64,000 nt of DNA from CAZHHH01 sp052400685. GTDB lineage: Bacteria; Bacteroidota; Bacteroidia; Bacteroidales; Marinilabiliaceae. This document shows positions 9,901 through 17,904 of the stretch, piece after piece. The position numbers and the translations under genes were made by a program. The notes beneath the pieces were generated by a model. The model was not told where the DNA came from, did no database searches, and saw only the letters and a list, made by a program, of their open reading frames with translations. The DNA lies in the NCBI GenBank assembly GCA_052400685.1, contig JBQTGJ010000012.1, one strand, 5' to 3'. Within the stretch, counting starts at the first letter, position 1; every line of letters starts with the position of its first letter.

Positions 9901-10020
9901 CAACCAACTTCAATGACGGAGGTGGAGGAGGACAGCAGTTTTTCTATTTATCCAAATCCTGTCATGCAACATCAAAACGCTTTGATTAGTCAGTTATTAC
10001 CCCCTTCTCGCATCTCTTAA
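6988..10020 (+). CDS. Secreted BNR_4-type beta-propeller protein with two LamG-like domains
   Basis: A 1010-residue exported protein. A long signal peptide (residues 1-32) is followed by a BNR_4-type seven-bladed propeller at about 35-480, with HRALHYEN, HNNPSFLVLPDERIMIFYSRH and GHFHQTDG. A LamG/ConA-like domain covers about 490-660, an Ig-like linker 665-750 and a second LamG-like domain 755-965 (VQDRSGNGRDARI, then TIDDVVLYDIALSADEI). It ends in the start of a T9SS sorting domain (FSIYPNPV) that is cut short. Families with this propeller include the lyases PL24/PL25/PL42 and the rhamnosidase GH145, which act on rhamnose-uronate linkages. The exact activity is not decided here. At the edge of the pectin locus it probably acts on rhamnose- or uronate-containing glycans. 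Confidence 0.78.
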   Translation: MKIRLNRIPFVVYFLFTPLFLLLIASGIANSNGAIDELLVNKKVSTDDRFEGNVVTEEGAWCWFADHRALHYENESGSINSSYIGYIDVHGNIKATQHNFITGITSEVLIRSYFQPDDHNNPSFLVLPDERIMIFYSRHTDEACFYYRISKNPGDISSLGGEYKILTSANTTYPSPFIMSDDPTHIYLTWRGINWHPTIARLTIPDEDDKVVIDWGPYQMVQSTGSRPYCKYSSNGKDKILMTYTTGHSDNEYPNYVYFNYIDINSKQLKDVNGNVLKTISSGPFSVNKTSFPVDYPLVVVDKPTNQRDWVWQTALDSDGNPVIAMVQISGDKTSHNYYYAKWTGSEWRKTFLANGGGHFHQTDGLEMCYSAGMAIDDGTPNNVYCSVPVTGASGEVYEIIKYTLDGDGVVVSNEQITQNSTLNNVRPYIVTNSGDSPLKLVWMHGNYYDWIVSSARPKGFSTAIHSDIALATGNVDLASGIVLDEEFDGTVEGSATTQSGVLVCTDETSATLNVSDATLFSISISPYIYEGAYEGDIFKMGNITVGLDKSSLKPYTVVGDIVYNSTNLLGTSDVWQTKNRSTGGVWWTPTKLKYFNLTLSYDGTLLTVYRNGLIDQVIEAEGLSLDDVTLGGFNGWIEDCKVFNRPLSQEEVKKLTETSLSYTLDNSLLSQVELASLVVPENIYTDIVLDATSESGNIISWTSDNISVISNTGLVNLPQTKTPVLLTATINGESKNFEAIVWPRNIENNIMLKYTFEAADEYINNEARYVQDRSGNGRDARIMGNSQINGVLDLTANTPGGFSTNGYAIVPEGTLNTMRSFSFLARVKFSSLSTQPRIFDFGSASSNSIFLRADAFSAGYKYNGNSTTLINSSTSLTVNQEAKLAVTFDAKTKVTKIYLNGVETASSTAISYEPYQLTNIGADTRNYIGRTQWWDTSVAGDNIDIKGTIDDVVLYDIALSADEIVSEQSAQPTSMTEVEEDSSFSIYPNPVMQHQNALISQLLPPSRIS

Positions 10021-10080
10021 AATTTGGCAATTGAAATAATTAATTTATTTGGAGAGGTTATAGCGGTGAGTATAATGTAA
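10021..10080 (+). pseudogene. In-frame remnant of the T9SS sorting domain
   Basis: Directly after the TAA at 10018 the same frame continues NLAIEIINLFGEVIAVSIM and a second stop. IEIINLFGEVI is the typical middle strand of a type A T9SS sorting domain, so the original gene was longer. The final strand and the terminal basic motif are missing. Confidence 0.6.
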
Positions 10081-10088
10081 TTTTTTAT

Positions 10089-10123
10089 AAAAAAAGGGTG
10101 CCCAATTTTGGACACCCTTTTTA
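10089..10123. terminator. Bidirectional terminator between convergent genes
   Basis: AAAAAGGGTGCC and GGACACCCTTTTT pair in a near-perfect stem around a short loop, with A-tract and T-tract on either side. It serves both the propeller gene and the PL11 gene. Confidence 0.85.
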
Positions 10124-10132
10124 CAATACTTT

Positions 10133-13100
10133 TTATTCTTTTATTATTTGTTCTATTCGATGAAAATTTTCATTTGAGATTTTAAGAAAGTAAGCACCTT
10201 TGGGTAGTTCCGAGAGGTTCATTTTATGACTTATTCCACTTGCTTTTTCAGCTATCACAACTTTCCCTGTCATATTTATCAAGAAAATGTCCACCGGATT
10301 TATTAATACTTTGCCAAAATCTATATTAAGTATTTCAGTGACAGGTATTGGATAACAATTAATTTGAAAAGCGTTATTGTTCAACTGGCTTGAATTTATT
10401 ATAGCGCTTTTCAAACCTGAGCAACTTACGCCAATCGGGTTAAGGCCTGTAATGCTCATATAATCAATATTCGATAATCCGGATGAGGAAGTGGCTTCTA
10501 ACCGAATAAGCTTTGTGCCGGCCGTTAAATTAATGTTTGTTGAATATGTTTCAGCCCATGTTGTCCAGGAACCGGTATAAGGAAAACTTACATTTGATAC
10601 GACGTCGACGCCATCAACTATTAAACGTGCTGGCCTATCAGATGTTCCACCGTTTGCATGTCGCCATACCAATTGGTAAAAACCATCAGAAGGAATATTG
10701 ACTGACCAGGTAATCCCATTTTCAGAGGCATTGGTGGTGTTTGCAAAGCCATCACCGGTATAGCCTGAATTATTATTATCAATGGTGCCGTCGACACTAC
10801 AAAAACCTATTTTATTCTCTTGTAATGTTAAGGTATTGATCCCACAATTATTGGCAGTCGCACCTTCCCCGGATGGACTAATATTTCCAATATATAATTT
10901 ATCCAATAAGGCGCCATCCTCGCGGTAAGCTATCGTAAGCGTATGACTGCCAGTATCCAAAGAGTAGGTCTGGCATTGTTTCCAGGTCCAGTTTGTATAA
11001 ATGCCAAGGTTATTCCATAGAAACCATGAGCCATCATCCATTTTAACCCAAAATGAGTCATCTGTATCAGCTGTCGTAATTACACGTGCCCAGAGATCAT
11101 ATAATCCGTTGGACACATCGAAGGTATATGTAATATACCCTATTTCACTAGTAGGGGCACTATCTGTACTATTGTTTCCTGATTGTATGGTTACATATTG
11201 GTCGTTAGAGGCATTATCATCGGAAAATTTATTCCACAATGAACCAACATTACCACATTCAGCTTCCATCCATACTTCTGAGTTACCCAGACCGCCTACC
11301 TCAATAATGTCTGGGTCGGGCGGTGTATCCATCCCAACTCCAAAGTAAAATCCTACATTAGGAGGCATATTATACCCAACATTTTGCCATGCAATGCTTA
11401 ATCGATATATTGGATCATGCATTAAAGTGTACATTCTTTGTGACGTTGGATAGGGTGTTGTAAAAACAATCAGTTTATCATTTTCATAATGCCTATAAAT
11501 AATTTCTTCTCTCCAATCGCCCATTATATCAGCTGATAAGCAAGGATTATATTTTGTACTATTATTACTTGTAGCACCATAATTATAGATTGTAGAAATT
11601 CTGTCGGTATTGTTATTCGCCGAATTCCATTTTGTTATAACGGTTCTGTCGAGTAATTCCCTTAAAAGGTCGCCATCCCACCAAATTCCGAAATTATAAG
11701 TCCAACCTCCACCCGCAGTTGTTGGATAGGCTGTTGTGATAACCGAACCGGTGCATGAATGTATACCAGAACCATTACTACCCCACATTTCATACCCGAT
11801 GTAATTAGGATCAATATCAGCAGTTAAGCATCTTCCAACATCGCCACTGGCCGGTTGTGTGAATTTCATGGCACCTGAAGCTGCATTTCTTAACGAAAGA
11901 CCCGGGATTGTTGATCCATTAGCAGATTCATGACACATAAAGTATTCCAATCCTGAACTATTCGGATTAATATCGGAAAGATGACCGGCATCTCCATGTT
12001 TTAAACCTGTTGAATATAAACCTGATCCATCGTCATCAATTGCACAAGCGCCGTACATTATTTCATCTTTTCCATCATTGTCAACATCTCCAACAGCAAG
12101 ATTATGATTTCCTTGTCCTTCATAAGAACTATATCCGTTGTTCGTGTCGAATACCCATCTGCTTGTCAGGTTGCCATCGCGATAGTCCCAGGCTGCTGCA
12201 ACAATTCGGGTGTAATATCCACGGCACATAACCAAACTGGGGCGCGTACCATCCAGATATGCTATACAAGCTAGAAATCGATCAACACGGTTGCCATAAC
12301 TGTCGCCCCAATCGGATACTGTACCTCTAGCCGGGACATAAGAAACAGTTTCTAATGCACGTCCTGTTAACCCGGAAAATACGGTGAGATACTCCGGTCC
12401 TGAAAGAATGTAACCGCTTGAATTTCTGTAGTCAGCGCTTGAGCTGCCAATAACGTTGCCCTGTCCATCAATGGTGCCGTCAGCTGTTTTACATGCCACT
12501 TCCGCATCACCATCACCATCCAGATCATAAACCATAAATTGTGTATAATGAGCACCTGATCTAATATTAATACCCAAGTTTATTCTCCACAGTCTTGTTC
12601 CATCCATTTCCATCCCATCTAAAATGGTGTTCCCTGTGTAACCTCCCTGAGAATTGTCCTTGGCATTTGTAGGTTGCCATTTTAATACAATTTCATAATC
12701 TCCATCACCATCCAGATCGCCTACACTACAATCATTTGCTGTATAGGTATAAGCGACGCCATCGGGCGTGGTACCTCCGGCAGGTACCGAAAGTGGAATT
12801 GTTTTGTAAAATTGAATCCATGGCACGACTCCTTCTGATTTGGGTTGTTCATTACCATTGATAACAGCTGACACACTGTAAGATTCATCTGTACTTATGT
12901 TGTCAACATAGTTTGAAACAGATAAGTTGGATGCAATTCTGGTAGATCCGCGATAAAGGTTGTAAGTCGCATTGCTGCTATATTCAGGCCCTAAAATACG
13001 CCAGCTTACTAAAACCTCATTGGTGCTGGTTCTTACAGCTACCGTTCCTCTGTTTAATTTTTCCATGTAACGTTGAGCTTGAGTGCTGCTAATTAACGTG

Positions 13101-13138
13101 ATACATACAAGGCAGGTTAATACTAGATTCTTTTTCAT
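10133..13138 (-). CDS. Rhamnogalacturonan lyase, PL11 family, T9SS-secreted
   Basis: A 1001-residue enzyme starting at the ATG at 13138 (the frame extends two codons to a TTG). Signal peptide MKKNLVLTCLVCITLISSTQ, then AQ. An N-terminal Ig-like domain (VAVRTSTNEVLVSWR) is followed by the eight-bladed PL11 propeller at about 115-600, with calcium-binding loops DLDGDGDYEIV, DLDGDGDAEVA and DVDNDGKDEIM typical of YesW/YesX. Two CBM35/CBM6-like beta-sandwich modules lie at about 615-745 and 760-895. A T9SS type A sorting domain ends the protein (INCYPIPV, then LPKGAYFLKI, RIEQIIKE). PL11 enzymes cut the rhamnose-galacturonic acid backbone of rhamnogalacturonan I by beta-elimination, here at or outside the cell surface. 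It defines the pectin nature of the locus. Confidence 0.93.
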   Translation of the reverse strand: MKKNLVLTCLVCITLISSTQAQRYMEKLNRGTVAVRTSTNEVLVSWRILGPEYSSNATYNLYRGSTRIASNLSVSNYVDNISTDESYSVSAVINGNEQPKSEGVVPWIQFYKTIPLSVPAGGTTPDGVAYTYTANDCSVGDLDGDGDYEIVLKWQPTNAKDNSQGGYTGNTILDGMEMDGTRLWRINLGINIRSGAHYTQFMVYDLDGDGDAEVACKTADGTIDGQGNVIGSSSADYRNSSGYILSGPEYLTVFSGLTGRALETVSYVPARGTVSDWGDSYGNRVDRFLACIAYLDGTRPSLVMCRGYYTRIVAAAWDYRDGNLTSRWVFDTNNGYSSYEGQGNHNLAVGDVDNDGKDEIMYGACAIDDDGSGLYSTGLKHGDAGHLSDINPNSSGLEYFMCHESANGSTIPGLSLRNAASGAMKFTQPASGDVGRCLTADIDPNYIGYEMWGSNGSGIHSCTGSVITTAYPTTAGGGWTYNFGIWWDGDLLRELLDRTVITKWNSANNNTDRISTIYNYGATSNNSTKYNPCLSADIMGDWREEIIYRHYENDKLIVFTTPYPTSQRMYTLMHDPIYRLSIAWQNVGYNMPPNVGFYFGVGMDTPPDPDIIEVGGLGNSEVWMEAECGNVGSLWNKFSDDNASNDQYVTIQSGNNSTDSAPTSEIGYITYTFDVSNGLYDLWARVITTADTDDSFWVKMDDGSWFLWNNLGIYTNWTWKQCQTYSLDTGSHTLTIAYREDGALLDKLYIGNISPSGEGATANNCGINTLTLQENKIGFCSVDGTIDNNNSGYTGDGFANTTNASENGITWSVNIPSDGFYQLVWRHANGGTSDRPARLIVDGVDVVSNVSFPYTGSWTTWAETYSTNINLTAGTKLIRLEATSSSGLSNIDYMSITGLNPIGVSCSGLKSAIINSSQLNNNAFQINCYPIPVTEILNIDFGKVLINPVDIFLINMTGKVVIAEKASGISHKMNLSELPKGAYFLKISNENFHRIEQIIKE

Positions 13139-13240
13139 AAACAATTTTTAATGGTTAGTAATTAATTTTTACATATTGATTTTTCTCACTATAATCCAAA
13201 CATCATATTTCATTATGTTAGTGTTTTCTTTTTAATACTT

Positions 13241-13382
13241 AGAGTCTGTCTATAAAGTTCTTATACTGCAGTACGTTTGTTTTCAAAATGGTTATTAACT
13301 TCAGTAAACTTATATTTTTTCGAGTTACGCACGCCTTGAAGCTAAATTTTGCGGCTTAAATTCACGAATTTATGGACCTCCT
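13241..13382. repeat. Dispersed hairpin element, copy 4
   Basis: Begins AGAGTCTGTCTATAAAGTTC and ends TTTATGGACCTCC. It keeps the central TTTTCAAAATGGTTATTA and CGAGTTACGCACGCCTTGAA blocks in diverged form. Confidence 0.7.
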
Positions 13383-13444
13383 TACCTCTTTTTAGCAAGC
13401 AAATGCCATTTTTTGTCTTATTAAAGTTTTTAAATTGTTCATTT

Positions 13445-13625
13445 AAGATCGTTATTCTGTGGTTTTCGAGCTTCGAAATAAACCTACTTGCAAAAAACTC
13501 CCAAGTACCAATGGAATTGGAAGTGTGAGTTTCATACGACTTATAAAAAATAAATATCTACGTATGAAAGTCTCCCAAATAAAATTCTCTTATGTGCCAC
13601 CTGCATTTTCGGGCATGCACTACTT
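13445..13625. repeat. Dispersed hairpin element, diverged copy 5
   Basis: The 3' part, AATTCTCTTATGTGCCACCTG then TTTTCGGGCATGCACTA, matches the end of the copy at 6411. The 5' part keeps CGAGCTTCGAAAT but is otherwise decayed. Confidence 0.5.
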
Positions 13626-13806
13626 ATTATTTTTAAAAGAATGCAATGCATACTTTGATTTATATTTATAGCGAATTCAAATATTTTATATATAAAAGGA
13701 TTAATAATGTGTCTTTTGGTTAATTGGTTGCAAATTAAATAATTATGTCTTAAATAAAAATTTAGAGGTCATATATCCACATTCTTTTTGAATTTTTTGG
13801 TTATTT

Positions 13807-13951
13807 AGTGTCTGTCCATAAACTAAGTGTTTGAAATATAAAGTTCAAATTCAAGGCTTGCGAAGTCATAAAAATCAAGGAGTTTACTTTTCGTAAATGA
13901 CTGTTTTTATGACAAGCATAACGCAGAAGTTGACTTTATAGACAAACACTA
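13807..13951. repeat. Dispersed hairpin element, copy 6 (inverted)
   Basis: AGTGTCTGTCCATAAA at one end and TTTATAGACAAACACT at the other are clear terminal inverted repeats. Inside, GTCATAAAAA and TTTTTATGAC form a second inverted repeat around GTTTACTTTTCGTAAATGAC. ATTTA flanks both sides, a possible target duplication. Confidence 0.85.
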
Positions 13952-13983
13952 TTTAGTGTCATAGTTTTAACATTTTATCTTTT

Positions 13984-16821
13984 ATGAAAGTCATCAAATT
14001 ATTAAAAGGGTCGTTTTTGAGTTTGTTGTTGATTTTAGGCACCAAAAGTTTCAGTAATGAGAATTTCTTATCTGCTACCCGAACTTTTGGAAAAGCATTC
14101 AGTCGATATTTTCAACTATTGTTTTTGTTGCTATTGCTTGGTTGCAATGTTGAAAAGGGAAAAGATACCATTGATTTGAAAGGAGATTGGTTGGTTACGC
14201 TTGATCCGGATGATAGAGGGGTTAACGAAAATTGGTTTAAAGAAATACAAGCTGAATCACAAATAATTGAATTACCGTCTACTCTTGATGAAGCGCGTAT
14301 AGGTGATAGTGTCGAAGCAGAAGTTAAGTTGGATAAAAATACGTTATATGAGCTGTCGCGGAAATACCGTTATATTGGGGCTGCCTGGTATCAAAAAGAA
14401 ATAAATATTTCAGAATCATTGGATAACAAAGAGATGGTTTTGGAGATGGAGCGTGTTATTTGGAAGTCGCAAGTGTGGGTCGATGGCAATTATAAAGGAA
14501 TGGATAACAGTTTGGTCACAGCTCATCGTATTGGGCTGGGTAAACTGTCTGCCGGTAAACATCTGATTACTATTTGTATTGATAACCGTCAGCAATTTGA
14601 TATTTTTGATGATTCACGTGAACGATCATTGGCACATGCTTATACTGAAACGACACAAACAAAATGGAATGGTATTTTAGGTGACTTTAAAATTACGGCA
14701 TTGGACGATGTTCAGATCAATGATTTACAAGTCTATCCCGATGTTGATAAAGGAGTCATCCTAATTAAGATCTTGGGACAAAATGTTGAAGGGAAAGAGC
14801 TTGTTGTAGATGTTGTTGATAATGAAGGTAATCGTGTTGCTAAAGAAGACGTGATTGCCAACAGTCTTGTATTACCTGAAATAAAGGGCAATTTCAAATT
14901 ATGGGACGAACATCATCCATTTGTTTATTCTGTTTTTATTAAAAACAGGGCCGGAAAGGTTTTAGCCAATAGTAATTTTGGAATGCGTAAAATAGAATCC
15001 ATAGGTAAGGATATGTTGCTAAATGGAAAGCGAATTTTTTTACGTGGAACTTTAGAGTGCTGTATATTTCCCTTGCTTGGTCATCCGCCATTGGATGAGC
15101 AGGGGTGGGAAAAAGTTTTCGGAGCAGCCAAAAGCTATGGGTTGAATCATTTGCGTTTTCATTCATGGTGTCCTCCTGAGGCAGCATTTGCCGTTGCCGA
15201 CCGGATGGGGTTTTATTTACAGGTTGAAATGCCAAATTGGTCGCTTAAGTATGGCGATGATGAAAATATGGTTGACTGGATGGAAAACGAAGGCCGACGG
15301 ATGCTTAAGAATTACGGAAACCACCCATCGTTTTGCATGATGTCTTTAGGCAATGAGTTGGAAGGAGATTATTCACAATTAGCTGGATTTGTTGGTGAAC
15401 TTAGAAATATTGATCGTCGACATCTGTATACTATTACCTCATTTACTTTTCAAAATCGCCATTCCAGAGAACCCGATGAGGTTGATGATTATTGGATTAC
15501 CCAGTGGACAAAAGATGGTTGGGTTAGAGGTCAGGGAGTGTTCGATCGTTATTCTCCTTCTTTTGATAAGGATTATCGCGCCAGTATCGAATTTCTCGAT
15601 ATTCCTTTAATAACTCATGAAATCGGACAGTACTCAGTTTATCCTAATCTTAAAGAAATTGATAAATATACCGGTGTATTATCGCCGCTTAATTTTAAAG
15701 CAATAAAGGCTGACTTAATTGCAAAAGGCAGACTTGATAAAGCGGAGGATTACCTGAAAGCTTCAGGGCATTTGGCAAAAATATTATATAAAGAAGAGGT
15801 GGAGCGTGCTTTAAAAACATCTGGCGTTAGTGGTTTTCAGTTGCTCGATTTACATGATTTTCCCGGCCAGGGCACTGCATTGGTGGGTATGTTGGATGCT
15901 TTTTGGGATTCTAAAGGTATCGTGTCTGGAAATGAATTTAAAAATTTTTGTAGTGAACTGGTTCCTCTTTTAAAGTTTGAAAAAGCAGTTTATACCAATG
16001 ATGAGGTGTTTACGGCAAAAGCGGAGGTTGCTAATTATTGGGCAGAGCTTAAAAATCCGGTCTTTGAATGGCAGGTATTAAAAGAGGAGCAATTATTAAA
16101 ATCGGGTGAATTCAATATTGAAAAGATTGAACAAGGCAGTTTTGCTGAAATTGGCAGTTTCGATTTTGATTTAAGTGAAATTGTCGATCCATCGAAGTTG
16201 GATATTCGGCTAACCTTAAAGGGCAGTCGTTACAAAAATGAATGGTCGATTTGGGTATATCCTCATAATCAGGTTCCGGATTATAAAGATGTGGTGGTAA
16301 CGTCAGACTGGAACAAGGCTGAAAAGGAATTGGCGAAAGGAGGGACAGTATTGTTAACCCCGGAGTTAAGAGCTCTTAATGGCATTGAAGGTAAATTTGT
16401 TCCAGTTTTTTGGAGTCCGGTTCATTTTCCCAATCAACCCGGATCAATGGGATTACTTATCGATAATCAACATCCTGGTTTTAACCATTTTCCAACTGAT
16501 TTTTATACAAATTGGCAATGGTGGGATTTGTGCAAGAGATCAAAATCATTAGAAATGAAAGATCTGGAAGTCAGGCAGATTGTAACCGTGATCGATAATT
16601 TTTTTAAAAACCGCGATTTGTCAAATTTGTTTGAAGCAAAGGTAGGTAAGGGCAGACTTCTGTTTAGTAGTATTGATTTGCACTCTGAAATGGATAATCG
16701 GGTTGTCGCAAATGCTCTTTTATGTAGTCTTATTGATTATATGAATTCAACGGACTTTTCGCCACTTAATAGCGTTGATTTTGAATCCCTAAAGACTCGG
16801 TTCGAGCGCGATTCCAATTAA
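13984..16821 (+). CDS. Glycoside hydrolase family 2 lipoprotein
   Basis: A 945-residue exo-acting glycosidase of the beta-galactosidase/beta-glucuronidase type. Domains: sugar-binding jelly roll (about 60-225), Ig-like domain (230-330), TIM barrel (335-620) and an Ig-like C-terminal part. The acid/base is E458 in SLGNELEGD and the nucleophile is probably E546 in THEIGQ. The motifs GAAWYQKEI, NHLRFHSWCPPEAAFAVAD and QVEMPNW are typical GH2. The signal region is odd: the lipobox cysteine is C54, and residues 20-44 look like a translated repeat fragment dividing two hydrophobic segments. It should be anchored to a membrane by lipid. In rhamnogalacturonan loci GH2 enzymes usually remove beta-galactose or beta-glucuronate from side chains or unsaturated ends; the substrate here is inferred. 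Confidence 0.88.
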   Translation: MKVIKLLKGSFLSLLLILGTKSFSNENFLSATRTFGKAFSRYFQLLFLLLLLGCNVEKGKDTIDLKGDWLVTLDPDDRGVNENWFKEIQAESQIIELPSTLDEARIGDSVEAEVKLDKNTLYELSRKYRYIGAAWYQKEINISESLDNKEMVLEMERVIWKSQVWVDGNYKGMDNSLVTAHRIGLGKLSAGKHLITICIDNRQQFDIFDDSRERSLAHAYTETTQTKWNGILGDFKITALDDVQINDLQVYPDVDKGVILIKILGQNVEGKELVVDVVDNEGNRVAKEDVIANSLVLPEIKGNFKLWDEHHPFVYSVFIKNRAGKVLANSNFGMRKIESIGKDMLLNGKRIFLRGTLECCIFPLLGHPPLDEQGWEKVFGAAKSYGLNHLRFHSWCPPEAAFAVADRMGFYLQVEMPNWSLKYGDDENMVDWMENEGRRMLKNYGNHPSFCMMSLGNELEGDYSQLAGFVGELRNIDRRHLYTITSFTFQNRHSREPDEVDDYWITQWTKDGWVRGQGVFDRYSPSFDKDYRASIEFLDIPLITHEIGQYSVYPNLKEIDKYTGVLSPLNFKAIKADLIAKGRLDKAEDYLKASGHLAKILYKEEVERALKTSGVSGFQLLDLHDFPGQGTALVGMLDAFWDSKGIVSGNEFKNFCSELVPLLKFEKAVYTNDEVFTAKAEVANYWAELKNPVFEWQVLKEEQLLKSGEFNIEKIEQGSFAEIGSFDFDLSEIVDPSKLDIRLTLKGSRYKNEWSIWVYPHNQVPDYKDVVVTSDWNKAEKELAKGGTVLLTPELRALNGIEGKFVPVFWSPVHFPNQPGSMGLLIDNQHPGFNHFPTDFYTNWQWWDLCKRSKSLEMKDLEVRQIVTVIDNFFKNRDLSNLFEAKVGKGRLLFSSIDLHSEMDNRVVANALLCSLIDYMNSTDFSPLNSVDFESLKTRFERDSN
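14041..14106. repeat. Fragment of the dispersed element inside the GH2 signal peptide
   Basis: AATTTCTTATCTGCTACC then CTTTTGGAAAAGCATTC aligns with ATTCTTATCTGCCACA then TTTCGGGCAAGCACTAATTC at 6515-6555 and with copies near 1400 and 13575. It is read in frame as residues 20-41 and splits the hydrophobic signal region. Confidence 0.5.
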
Positions 16822-16893
16822 ACGAAAGAAGGAAAGAAATCAGCTTTTTTGACTTAGTGTTAACTGGAATCAGGATTGTTTGCGATGCGTTTG

Positions 16894-17772
16894 TTATCCT
16901 TTTAATTTAGTTTTGTATGTTTTAGGAGAAACGCCCATCTGTTTTTTAAATATTCTTGAGAAGTAGAATGGATCATCATAGCCAATTCTTAAAGCGATTT
17001 CTTTCAAACGCATTGATGTATGATCCAATAACTGACAGGCATATTGTATCTTAAGTTGTATCAGATAGTCCATGGGGGAATGTCTTGTCTTTTTCTTGAA
17101 TTCAAAAGAGTAATGCGATGTAGATAACCCGGCTTGTTTAGCTAGTTGTTGTAACGTTAATTTCGATTGCAAGTTTTCACGCATATAGTGAATCGATGAG
17201 GCAATCATATCTTTATCTTTTATTTTTCGCATTTGTCTGAATTGACTTAGAAACCGGAACGAACCCAGAAAATGCCATAGGCATATATTGGTGTAACTAA
17301 CATTGTCGAGGCTATATCCCATTTCCAGATTATTCATTATTTCTTCAAATAATTGCAATCTATCGTCAATACGGTCAATAGAGGAAGGTGTAATGCTCTG
17401 TGCCGAACTAATATTATTTGAAAAGAAAGGCGCCTGGCTGCCTGTGTAATGAACCCAATAAATACTCCATGGGTTTTGTTTGTTTGAGCCATATGAATGG
17501 GGTTTATTGGCTGGAATGATAAAATATTGGTTTGCTTTAACTGTTATTTTTTTCCTGTCAACAGTAATCCACCCACTACCACTGGTACAGTACATTAGTA
17601 TATATTGAGGGCAACCTTCTGGCCTTGCCCGATAGTGATTTATTGCTTTAGGATAGTAGCCAATATCGGTAATATACAGTGTTTGGTTAAGAGGTTCATT
17701 CATAATTTGATGAATGATATGTTCAGGTATTACAAAGGTACGTTGCCCTTGAAAGCCATCCCGTTTTTCCAT
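16894..17772 (-). CDS. AraC-family transcriptional regulator
   Basis: A 292-residue one-component regulator. The N-terminal half (about 30-165) is an AraC-type cupin that binds sugar (YILMYCTSGSGWITVDRKK, then NQYFIIPANKPHSYGS). The C-terminal 100 residues hold two helix-turn-helix motifs (LTLQQLAKQAGLSTSHYSFEF and LKEIALRIGYDDPFYFSRIFKK) followed by the conserved MGVSPKTYK. It is transcribed away from the sugar porter at 17905. Between them lie two 11-bp direct repeats 21 bp apart, the usual spacing for AraC half-sites, so it probably controls the transporter and itself in answer to an imported monosaccharide such as arabinose, rhamnose or galactose. Confidence 0.93.
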   Translation of the reverse strand: MEKRDGFQGQRTFVIPEHIIHQIMNEPLNQTLYITDIGYYPKAINHYRARPEGCPQYILMYCTSGSGWITVDRKKITVKANQYFIIPANKPHSYGSNKQNPWSIYWVHYTGSQAPFFSNNISSAQSITPSSIDRIDDRLQLFEEIMNNLEMGYSLDNVSYTNICLWHFLGSFRFLSQFRQMRKIKDKDMIASSIHYMRENLQSKLTLQQLAKQAGLSTSHYSFEFKKKTRHSPMDYLIQLKIQYACQLLDHTSMRLKEIALRIGYDDPFYFSRIFKKQMGVSPKTYKTKLKG

Positions 17773-17807
17773 AACGTTATTTTTAATGAGCGAATTTAAT
17801 AATATAG

Positions 17808-17839
17808 TCCATGTTTTTAGTTGAAAGTTCCATGTTTTT
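17808..17839. promoter_or_regulatory. 21-bp-spaced direct repeats, candidate AraC operator
   Basis: TCCATGTTTTT occurs at 17808-17818 and again at 17829-17839, identical over 11 bp and offset by exactly 21 bp (two helical turns), as in araI half-sites. It lies between the divergent regulator and transporter genes. Confidence 0.65.
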
Positions 17840-17904
17840 TTTAAGGATTACTAACTTATTTTGTAGATCGTTAATAATTGGAGTATCTATTGCAATTTTA
17901 TTTT

